Below are positions 27,701-37,600 of a stretch of 64,000 bases of DNA, piece after piece. The stretch spans positions 248,001 through 312,000 of the forward strand of contig NZ_CP022685.1 of NCBI RefSeq assembly GCF_002556545.1. The letters are read 5' to 3'. The notes below the pieces were generated by a model, which was given only the letters and a program-made list of their open reading frames with translations, was not told the origin of the DNA and did no database searches. The stretch is from Streptomyces formicae (GTDB lineage Bacteria > Actinomycetota > Actinomycetes > Streptomycetales > Streptomycetaceae). The position numbers and the translations under genes are program-made. Each line of letters begins with the position of its first letter. Within the stretch, counting starts at the first letter, position 1.

Positions 27701-28687
27701 CACATCGAGCTGGCGCTGTACCGGATCTGGCAGCGCCTACTGCTGCAGACCGAGATCGGCATCAGCGACAGCTTCTTCGACGTCGGAGGCACCTCGATCT
27801 CCGCCATCAAGCTGGCGCACGCCGTCCGCGAGGAGTTCGGCGAGACGCTGCCGGTCCGCGACATCCTGCAGCACCCGACCATCGAGGCGCTGGGCGAGCG
27901 GCTGCGCAGGGGCGCGTCGGGGCCGCCGCCGAGCAACCTCCTGGAGCTCCGCGCGGGCGAAGGACAGGCGCGGGTGGTCTGCGTGCACCCGGCGGGCGGC
28001 ACCGCGTTCTGCTACCTGTCGCTCGCCAAGGCCCTGCCGGAATCCGTCGGCGTCCAGGGCATCCAGTCGCCCGGCGTCAACCCCGGCGAGGAGTTCCTGC
28101 CCTCGGTCGAGGCCATGGCCGAGGCGTACCTGAAGCTCATCGAGCCCCTGCCGGACGGGCCGCTGGTCCTCACCGGCCTCTCCTACGGCGGCCTGGTCGC
28201 CCACGAGATGGGGCGCCGCCTCGCCGCGGCGGGACGCGAGCGACTGAGCGTCGTGCTGCTCGACACGCAGGCCACGGACGATCCGGTGCTGCGCGTGCCC
28301 ACCGAACCGGTGGGCATGGCGGAGTTCCGCGACAAGCTCATCAAGTTCAACGGCATGTACCCCGGCATCGACGACCGGCAGATCGAGCAGTACCACCACA
28401 TCTACAACCACAACCTGCACACCTCGCGCGACCACGTCCCCGCGTCCACCACGGCACGCACGGTCCTCCTCGAGGCCGTCGAGGGCACGACGGACGAGAT
28501 GCTCGGTGCCGTGCGGGAGTTCTGGCGCCGCCGCGCCGAAGGCGAGTACGCGGTCGAGTCGGTGAAGTGCGACCACTGGGAGATGCTGGAGTCCTCGGAG
28601 GTCCTGCGGGCGGCGGCCACGATCGAGGCCGAGCTGGCACGGCTCACGGAGTCCGGTTCGGCCCGGGCCCGAGCCCGGGAGAGCTGA
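24719..28687 (+). CDS. Nonribosomal peptide synthetase, C-A-PCP-TE
   Basis: 1322 residues. The TTG start follows GGAG by about 8-9 bases. Condensation domain about 30-450: LSYAQQRSWFL, and HHSITDA at 165-171, where the usual HHxxxDG ends in Ala. Adenylation domain about 480-970: YTSGSTGRPKG from 632, GYGPTETAL, KLRGFRIEPGEIE, TTNGKLDR. The pocket reads approximately D-A-Q-F-I-S-G-L-Y-K; I cannot assign an amino acid. PCP with phosphopantetheine Ser 1026 (VGGTSIS). Thioesterase about 1075-1310 with GLSYGG, Ser 1155, and a terminal CDHWEM His. Its stop overlaps the next start (ATGA), so the two synthases are translationally coupled. No MbtH-like gene is adjacent. Confidence 0.9.
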   Translation: MPANQEFRNSPTGHSAVTRSEPSAVPPADRTAPLELSYAQQRSWFLAQMRTASEAHHLPLAVELEGTLDRTALGRALDALSARHEVLRTRFTTVAGTPFQEIGPADTGFPLAFHDLTDRPDAEERLGALQREEATATFDLARGPLARGRLIALGAERHVLLLTLHHSITDARSLSVLTRELGALYTAFTEGAADPLPPLSVQYADYAAWQRQWLTGAAAEQQRAYWQGALAGSPALLELITDRPRPAEQDFRGGRVPLAFDEELTAALEELARRHGCAVSTAVLAGWALTLSRLSGQTDVVIGTPTARRRSAELDGLIGLFANTLALRVDLSAEPTVAELLRRVTEVSLSARDHEDLPFEQVVDVVNPERSLAHTPLFQVFFDWRSAGRDELTLPGVTAAPLPSPYTAAKFDLTLSLAQHDGRVEGDLEYAAAVFDAATAERFGHQLGLVLRQMTEDPERPAAALTLLDEQERRRILTGFNDTERPGDPAGLVERFETQVRERPEQAAVVHEGEQLDFATLERRANRLAHALIARGVRTDDVVGLHLGLSVDLVVAMLGILKAGGAYLPLDPALPQERLAGMVADAGASLVLTDAAAPPDGWPTLAEVEAEGAREDAPGIGFRPDNLAYVIYTSGSTGRPKGVAATHRGILNVLDNWIATFGTTPGLPSAMWPSFAFDASIQEFLLPLTSGGTLELVPGEVRHDPELLTGWLRERRIVEVFLPPAYIKWFCEAPEERLAGLALRFIHSGLESLPEDGLHRLEQTLPGLRILYGYGPTETALYCTAYPDIRPIARQSPIGSPIANMRTYVLDERLQPVPVGVVGELYVAGAGTARCYLSRPGATAERFVADPFVPGERMYRSGDQARWLPEGHLVYAGRNDHQVKLRGFRIEPGEIEVTLLDQPGVVEAAVLADRDEAGDQFLVAAVGVGDAAPRSYADWRAALGQRLPAYMIPAFFVELPQLPLTTNGKLDRAALLAKARADRPVQVNQASPRDHIELALYRIWQRLLLQTEIGISDSFFDVGGTSISAIKLAHAVREEFGETLPVRDILQHPTIEALGERLRRGASGPPPSNLLELRAGEGQARVVCVHPAGGTAFCYLSLAKALPESVGVQGIQSPGVNPGEEFLPSVEAMAEAYLKLIEPLPDGPLVLTGLSYGGLVAHEMGRRLAAAGRERLSVVLLDTQATDDPVLRVPTEPVGMAEFRDKLIKFNGMYPGIDDRQIEQYHHIYNHNLHTSRDHVPASTTARTVLLEAVEGTTDEMLGAVREFWRRRAEGEYAVESVKCDHWEMLESSEVLRAAATIEAELARLTESGSARARARES

Positions 28688-31600
28688 TGAGCACCGCGCC
28701 GCGCCCCGCGGCCCGCGTTCCGGCCGACGGCCTCGCCCGGGCCGTGCTCCGGCGGGCGCGCCGGCATCCGTCCGCCCTCGCGCTCGTCGACGGCGCGCAC
28801 CGCATGGACTACGCGGACCTCGACGCCGCGAGCGCGTCCGTCGCCGCCGCGCTGCGCGGCCATGGCGTACGTCCCGGCCAGGCGGTCGCGGTCTGCCTGC
28901 CGCGCTCCTGGCAGCTGGTCCCCGCCATGCTCGGCATCCTGCGCCTCGGCGGGGTAGTGGTGCCGCTCGACGCCCAGAGCCCGCCCGACCGGCGACGGCA
29001 CATCCTCACCGACTCGGCCTGCGTGGCGGTACTGCACGCGGACACGGAACCGGACGCCCTGCCGCCCGGCGTCCGTCCACTGCCGGTCGCGGAGTTGCTC
29101 GCGTACGGAGACGCCACGGTCGCCGACGTCTCCCCGCCCGCGCGGCAGGAGGGCGACGCGCCGGTCTCCTTCGTCTTCTACACCTCGGGCACCACCGGCC
29201 GTCCCAAGGGCGTCGAGGTCCTGGACGCGGGGATCCTGCGCCTGGCACGGCCCGGCTATCTCCGCATCGACGAGGGCGCGCGGTACGCGTGTCTGTCCAA
29301 TCCGGCCTTCGACGCGATCAGCTTCGAGGTTTGGACGCCGCTGCTCACCGGCGGCTGCTGCGTGATCCTCGGCGACGAGACGGTACAGACCCCCGACGTG
29401 CTCGCGGCGGAGCTCGCGCGGCTGCGCGTCGACGTCCTGTTCATGACCGTGGCGCTGTTCAACGCGGTGGTCGACAAGGCGCCGCACTGCTTCTCGACCA
29501 TCGGCCAGGTACTGGTCGGCGGAGAGCAGTTGAACGCCCGGCTGATCCGCCGCTGGTACCGCGACAATCCCGAGAGCGCCACCCGGCTCCACAACGTCTA
29601 CGGCCCCACCGAGACCACCACCTTCGCACTCTGCCATCCGATCCCCCGGGACTTCGACGGCGACGTGGTGCCGATCGGGCGCGCGCTGCCGGGCACCGAA
29701 CTCCTGGTGACGGCGGACGGCGACCGGATCGCGGGCCCCGGCGAGGTGGGTGAACTCTGCCTCGCGGGCGCGGCGTTGGCGGCCGGGTACCGCAACCTCC
29801 CCGAGGAGACCGAGCGGCGCTTCGTCACCCTGGGAGGCCCTGACGGCGGCTCGGCCCGCCACTACCGCACCGGCGACCTGGTGCGGCTCGACGAGGCGGG
29901 TGACGTCGAGTACGTCGGGCGCGCCGACCGGCAGGTCAAGGTCCGCGGCTTCCGCGTCGAACCGGGCGAGCTGGAACGGCAGATCGTGGCCCACCCCGCC
30001 GTACGCCAGGCATACGTGTGCACACGTCGCGACGCGAGCGGCGTCAACGAACTCCTCGCCTACCTGGTGCTCGGCGCCGAGCTGTCCTTCGACGACTTCG
30101 ACCGGCACGTGGCCGCCGCGCTGCCCGCCTACATGCGCCCGCACCGGGCCTATCTGGTCGACGAGTTGCCGCTCAACGCCAACGGCAAGGTCGACATGGC
30201 CGCGCTCCTCGCACGGGACGACGCGCCCTGGCGGCGCGACGGGGCGGGGGACGCGGACCTCACCCCCTGGCAGCGCGAGGTGCTCGACCTGGCCGAGCAG
30301 GTCCTCGGCGTGGACGGGCTGCGTCTGGCCGACCGCTGGATAGCGGTCGGCGGCGACTCCCTCAAGGCGCTGCGGCTGCGTTTCGAGGCCCGGCGCCGCT
30401 GGGGCCGCGAGGTGCCGCAGGCGCTGATCCTGCGCGGCGACTTCGCGCGGTTGGCCGAGGCGGCGGCCGAGGGGGGCTCACCGTATCCGGCCCCGGCCGA
30501 GCCGACGGACGCGCGCTCGGCGCCCGCGACGGCCGAACAGGAACGGCTGTGGCTGCTCCAGCAGCGGGACCCCGCCTCCCGCGCGTACGACGTGCCGCTG
30601 GTCTTCCGCGTCGACGGCGAGGTCGACACCGCCGCGCTCCGACACGCGCTGCGCCGCGTCGTGGCACGCCATCCGGCACTGCGCACCGCCTTCGAGGCCA
30701 CGCCGGGCGGGCTGCGCCAGGTGGTGGCGGAGCCGTACGACCCGTGGACGGAACTGCCCGAGCCGCTCGGCCACTCCCAGCAGGAGCGGGGCGATCGCAC
30801 CGACGCCTTCTTCGCCGAACCCTTCGACCTGGCCGACCCTCGGCTGTTCCGGGCGAGCTGGCTGCCGCGTCCCGACACCGGCGGCGGCGAGTTGCTGCTG
30901 CGTCTGCACCACATCGCCGTCGACGGCTGGTCGCTCAACGTGCTGTTCGGCGAACTCTCCGCCGACTACGCCGCCGCCCCGCACGACGGCGAGGTCGAGG
31001 GACAGCACACGGCGCCCGTCCCGACCCCGCTCGACTTCGCGGCCTGGCAGGCCGCGTGGTTCAGCCACGAGGGGTATCGCGCACAGCGCGCCGAACTGAG
31101 CGCTCACTACGCGACGTCGGAGGCCAGGGACGAGCCCCTGGGGCACATCCATCCGGTGGACGGGCCCGCGGGGCGTCTCCTGCGCGACTCGCTCGACCCG
31201 GGACGTCGCTCCGCGCTCGACCGGCTCTGCGCCGAACTCGGCCTCACCCGCTTCCAGTTGCTCCTGAGCGTCTACGCCTGGAGCCTGTACGGAGTCACGG
31301 GCGGGACGCGGCCGCGCATCGCGAGCCCCGTGGCCAACCGGCCCGTGCAGGAATTCGAGTCCGGTGTCGGCATGTTCGCCAACACCGTGCTGCTCCCGCT
31401 CGACGTGGCGCCGCGCGACGACCTGCGCCAACAACTGCGGCGGCACGGAGCCGCCGTGCAGTCGGTGCTCGACCGGCAGGACGTGTCACTCGCCGACGTG
31501 CTGGCCGACCGCGCGGACCACGGCTCTCCGTTCGACTTCCTGTTCGTCATGGAGAACACCGACTTCGACGCGCTGGCGCTGCCCGGCTGTACCGTCCGGC

Positions 31601-34600
31601 CCCGGTGGCGGCCACCGGCCGACGCGAAGTGTCCGCTGACCCTTTCGGTGGTCGAGCGGGGCACGGGCTTCGACTGCCTCTGGGAGTACGACGCCCGCCA
31701 CTTCGACGCCGACGAGGTGGCGGCCCTCGCCGACCTGTTCCGGCGCGGCCTGGACCTGCTGACCGACCCCGCCCGGAGCACGCCCGCCGAGCTGGTGGAG
31801 CCCTACCGGCGCGCGCTGCCCGAGCCCGGCCGCGCCGCCGAGGTGGCGCCCGCTTTCCGTACGGTCGCCGAGGGCTTCGCCCGCGCCGTACGCCGTACGC
31901 CCGACGCCCCGGCGGTCGTGACGCCCGAGGGGCGCACCCTCACGTACGCCGAACTGGACGCGTACGCCGCTCAGTTGGCAGCCGAGCTGCGAGGGCTCTA
32001 CCCGTCACTCCCCGACGACGACGGGCCGCGCAGTGTGGCCCTGTACTTCCAGCCGTCGGCCGAGCACGTGGTGGCGCTGCTCGCGCTGGCCCGGCTGAAC
32101 CTGACGATCGTGCCGCTCGACCCCTCCTATCCGCCGGAGCTCCTTCGGCAGATCCTGGCGCAGGCGGAGCCGCTGTGCGTCCTGGTGCCGCGGGACGAAG
32201 CCCCCGATCCACTCGACGCGATCGCCCCGGAAGGGCCGCCGCGCCACCCGGTCGCCCTGTCGACCCACCCACCGCTGCCCGCCGACGCGCCCGAAACGGC
32301 GCCGCACGACGGACGGCGGCCGCTGTACACGCTGTTCACCTCAGGCTCCACCGGCACCCCCAAGGGCGTGCGGGTGCCCGACCGTACGCTGTGCAACCTG
32401 CTCCAGTGGCAGGCCGAGTCCGGCGACCTCGCGGCGCCCGCGGCCACCCAGCAGTTCTCCATGCTCTCCTTCGACGTCTCCTTCCAGGAGATCTTCGGCA
32501 CGCTGTGCGGCGGAGGGCGGCTGCATCTGGTTCGCCCGGAGTGGCGCCATGACGTGCCCGCGCTGCTCGACCAGCTCGATGACGCGGGTGTCGAGCGCCT
32601 GTTCCTTCCCTACGTCGCGCTGCACCTGCTCGCCGAACACGGCGTACGACTCGGCCGTCATCCCTCGCGACTGCGTGACGTGGTCACCGCGGGCGAGCAG
32701 TTGCTGTGCACCGACGCCATCCGCCGCTGGTTCGCCGGGATGCCGGGCGCACGCCTGTTCAACCACTACGGCCCGACCGAGACCCACGTGGTCAGCGCGC
32801 TCCGCCTGGACGGCGACCCGGCCGACTGGCCGGAGCGCCCCGCCATCGGCGCTCCGGTGGCGGGCGCCTGGCTGCGGGTGGTCGACGAGGCCGACGAGCC
32901 GCTGCCGCCGGGCCGCACGGGTCGGCTGCTCATCGGCGGTCCGATGGCCGCGCCCTGCTACCTGGGGGATCCCTCCCTCAACGCGGACCGGTTCGTCGAC
33001 CTGCCCGGCCTCGGCACCTTCTACCGCAGCGGTGACCTGGCCCGCTTCGACGGGGACGGTCTGCTGCACTTCCGCGGCCGGGACGACCAGCAGATCAAGC
33101 TGAGCGGTCACCGCCTCGAACTGGGGCAGGTCGAGGCAGCCCTGCTGCGGCACCCGGACATCGTGAACGCGGTGGTCGTACGCGACGGTGCGCGCCTGGT
33201 GGCCTGCGTGCAGTGCCGCGACGACGCTCCCGACCCCGACCCGGTGGACCTGGCGCGGCATCTGGCGCCACTGCTTCCGCCGTACGTGCGGATCGACCGC
33301 TTCCGGCGCGTGGCACGGTTGCCGCTCACGCCGAGCGGCAAGCTGGACCGGCGGGCGGCCGCGACCGTGCCGGGAGAGGAGCTTTCCGCCACCAGGCCGG
33401 GCCCCGGTGCGCGTCCGGCCCGCTCCGCGCGCGAGGCCCTGCTCACCGAGCTGTTCGCGTCGGTGGTCGGCAGGAGCATCGGGCCCGAGCAGCGCTTCTT
33501 CGACGCGGGCGCGACCAGCCTGGACCTGATGCGCTTCCATCTGCGCTGCACCGCCGAGCCCGGACTGACCTTCACCATCCCCGATCTGTTCGAGCACGTG
33601 ACCATCCGCGACCTCGCCGGATTCCTGGACGGCCGAGACGTACCGGGTGAGCGGACGAGCGACGCCGACGAACCGGACCGGGTGGCGCCGGGCCCCGTCG
33701 ACGAGCCCATCGCCGTCATCGGCATGGCGGTCCGGCTGCCCGGCGCCGACGATCTGGCCACCTTCTGGGAGATGGTGCGCGACGGCGGCAGGGGCGTGGA
33801 GCACTTCGAGGCGGCCGACGGCCTGGTCGGCGCCCGCAGTCAGATGTCGGGGCTCCTCTCCTTCGACCCGGAGCACTTCGGCATCAGCCGCCAGGAGGCG
33901 CGGCTGATGGACCCGCAGCAGCGGCATCTGCTGATGAGCTCCGTGCAGGCGCTCGCGCACGCCGGAATCGCCGATGCGTCGAGGCAGCGCATCGGACTCG
34001 TCGCGGGCTGTGGCGAGAACACCTACTTCCAGTCGATGCTGCGCCAGGTCGACCCGGAGCGGCTGCCCGACGGCTTCCAGCTCGCCCTCCACCACGAGAA
34101 GGACTTCCTCACCACCAAGGTCGCCTACCACCTCGACCTCTCGGGACCCGCCTTCACCGTCCAGGCGGCCTGCGCGAGTTCGCTGGTCGCGGTGCACGTC
34201 GCGGCGGGGCTGCTGCGGCAGGGCGACGCCGAGGTGATGCTGGCGGGCGGGGTCCTCGTCGACCGGCTGCTGACCGACGGCTACCAGTACCGGCCACAGC
34301 ACATCTTCTCCGACGACGGGCACTGCAGGCCCTTCAGCGACGACGCCGGAGGCACCGTCGGCGCCAGCGGTGTGGGCGTGGTGGTGCTCAAGCCGCTGCG
34401 CCTCGCACGGCGCGACGGCGACACCGTCTACGCCGTGGTGACCGGCTCGGCCCTCAACAACGACGGTTCGGGCAAGCTCAGTTACAGCGCGCCCTCACTG
34501 CCGGGCCAGCGCGAGGTGATCCGCTCCGCGCTGCGCCGCAGCGGCCGGGACAGCGCGGACCTCGGCTACGTCGAGGCGCACGGCACCGGCACCCGGCTCG

Positions 34601-37600
34601 GCGACCCGGTCGAGGTCGGCGCGCTGCGTCAGGCCTTCGACCTGGACGAGTCGGGGCAGTGCGCCCTGTCCTCGGTGAAGAGCCAGATCGGGCACCTGGG
34701 CGCGGCGGCGGGCGTGGTCGGTCTGGTCCGGGCCGCGCTCGCGGTCCACCACGGCGTGATCCCGCCCAACGTCGACTTCCGGCGGCTCAATCCGCAGATC
34801 GGCGCCGACGCGGGACCGTTCTCCATCCCCACCGAGGCACTCCCCTGGCCGGAGGGACGCCCGCGCGTCGCCGCCGTGAGCAGCTTCGGCATCGGCGGCA
34901 CGAACGCGCATCTGGTGCTCGAAGCGGACGACCCCGACCTTTCGTCGATCCCGCCGGTCCCTCAACTGGACGTATCGGGCTGCCTGTTGCTCTCCAGCAG
35001 CAGCACTCAGGCACTGCGCGCCGACGCCGCACGAATCGCCGACTACCTTCAGGCCAGGCCGGAGGAGTACGGCAGGGTGCTGCGGCATCTACAGGCAGGA
35101 CGGACGCCGGGCCGCTGGCGTGCGGCCGGGGCCTGCGCCGACGCGGCATCGGCCGTGGCCTGGCTGCGTACGGTGTCGGGCGTCGAGGTGACACCCGGCG
35201 ACGCGGACCCCGCCGCCCTGTCCGCCGAGGGCCGCACGGCCGAGGAGGTGGCCGACGCCTGGCTGTCCGGCCGGGCGATCCACTGGCCGTCCGGTCCCGC
35301 CCAGGCCCCCTGGGACTTCCCGCCGCCCGCCTTCGCCCTGTCCGAGTACGACATCGAACAGACGTCGACGACGATGCCCGGCCGGAACACCCACGCCGTC
35401 GGCGACCGACCGCAACGCCTCCCCGAGTCCGACTGGCTCCACCAGCCGCACTGGGTACGGCTGAGCCGCGCCACCACCGAAGCGCCGCATGTGCCCGGCG
35501 TGCTGGTCGCGATGACGGCGGAGCCGCTCGACGCCGACGCGGTCCGCGCTTTCGAGGCCGTATACGACCGGGTCGTCCGCGTCACCGCCGCCGACGCCTT
35601 CGCCCGGCTCGCGGACGACGTCTACGAAGTCGACCCCGCCGACCCGGAGTCGTTGCGCCGTCTCGTCGCCGAACTGGCCGCCGCGGGACCGGCCGGAGTC
35701 GACTGGCTGCACGCGCTGCCGCTCGCCGTGCGGGGTCCCGTCGGCGAGGACTCGCTCGAACGCGCCCGCTGGGCCTGCCTGGACACACCGGCCGCGCTGC
35801 TGCGGGCGGCGACCGGTCTTCCGTCGTCGGTACGGCTGCGGACCTGGTGGGTCTCGTACGAGGCGCAGCCGGTCGAAGGCACCGTCCAGCGGCCCGAGTC
35901 GGGGCTCCTCGCGGGCGCGGGCGAGGTCGCGCCGCAGGAAAGCGGCGTCGAAGGGCACTGGCTCGACCTGCCCACCGCGGACCCGGCCGACTGGGCGGCG
36001 TCCGTGGCGGCACTGCTCGCGGGGAGCGACCATGCCGCGGCGCTGCCCCGGCGGATCGCGCTGCGCCAGGGCTACTGGTGGCGCCAAGCGCTGCTCACGG
36101 TGGCCGCTCCCGCGCCGACGGCGCCCTCCGCGCTGCCCTCGGGCCCCGCGACGTACCTGGTGCTCGGCGGCACCGGCGGCATCGGCTGCGCCATCGCGGA
36201 CTGGCTCCTCGCCCGCTCCGACTGCCGGGTCCTCCTGCTGTCCCGGCAGCCCCGGCTGCCCGCCGATCTCGCGCAGTGGGCGGACCGCGTCGACCTGGTG
36301 CGGGCCGACCTCGCCGGACAGACACCTGACGAGGTCCTAGCCGTGATCGAGGAGGTCACGGACCGCGTCGACGGTGTGGTGCACGCGGCGGGCGTGGCGG
36401 GCGGCGGCCTGCTCGCCCGTCGTGACGCCGCCGCGCTGCGCCGGGTCACGGACGCCAAGGCGCGCGGCGCCCTGCTCGTCGAGCGGCTGATCGCGCGGCA
36501 CCGGCCCGCGTTCGCAGTGTACTGCTCGTCGATGGCGGCGCTGTTCGGCGGCGTCGGCCAGTTCGACTACGCCGCCGCCAACGGTCTCCTGGACGGCTTC
36601 GCCCGGCACCGCTCGGGCCCCGCGGAGACGACCCTGCGCATCGCCGTCGACTGGGACGTGTGGAGCGAGGTCGGCATGGCGCGGAACGCCCTTCACTCGG
36701 ACGCCCGCCACCAGGCTCATCTCGCGGTCGGACTCGCGGTGAAGGAGGGCCGCACCCTCTTCTCGCGGGCGCTGCGGCTCCAGTTGCCGCATCTGATGGT
36801 CTCCACCACCGACATCGAGAAGGCGCGTACGTTCTACGCGCCGGGGAACGACGCGTCGTCCGCCGACAATGGCAGGGAGGGTGCCGCCCCGGCCCCCGCG
36901 AGCACCCCGGTCCCCGCGAGCACCTCGGCCCTCGCGGCCGCCTCGGCCCGGTCCGCCGGGGCGCGGCTCACCGCCCTGCTGTGCGATCTGCTCGGCATCG
37001 ACGCCCTCGACCCCGACGCCTCCCTGTACGACCACGGCGCCGACTCCCTGACCCTGCTCGACCTGATCGCCGAGGTCGAGCAGCACCACGGCGTCTCCAT
37101 CGAACTCTCCCGGCTCAGCCACCGGGTGAGCCTCAACGAGGTCCTCGCACGCGTCGCCGAGGCGGCCCCCGGTGCCGTGGACTCCTCCGACGATCCGGTC
37201 ACCCTGGAGGTGTGGCAGGAGGGCACGGGCCGCGACCTGGTGTGCCTGATCCACCCGGTCGGCGGTGACATCCAGGCGTACCGCGCACTCGTGTCGGGGC
37301 TCGATCCACGGCTCACCGTCTGTCTGATCCCCGACCCCGCGCTGCGGCGGCCCGACCTCACCGCCTGGTCGACCACCGAGCGGGCGCGCCGCTACCGGGA
37401 CGCGCTGCGGGCCCGCTTCCCGCACGGCGAGTGGCGCACCCACCTCGTGGGCTGGTCGTTCGGCGCCTGGGTGGCACAGGCCATGGCGGCCGGGGCGCGG
37501 GAGGCGGACCGGCCCTTCGACGGACTGCACCTGCTCGACCCGCCGCCGCCGGACGCCGCACCGCGCTTCCAGGAGTACGACGAGAGCCGGATCGAGGCGG

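Noticed and set aside
24575..27703. A 1042-codon minus-strand frame opposite the first NRPS
   Set aside because: Val/Gly/Arg-rich with no recognisable domain, and opposite a continuous C-A-PCP-TE protein.
34659..36329. Overlapping plus-strand frames inside the hybrid synthase
   Set aside because: They are +1/+2 readings of KS and linker sequence; the KS, KR, ACP and TE motifs all lie in the single long frame.
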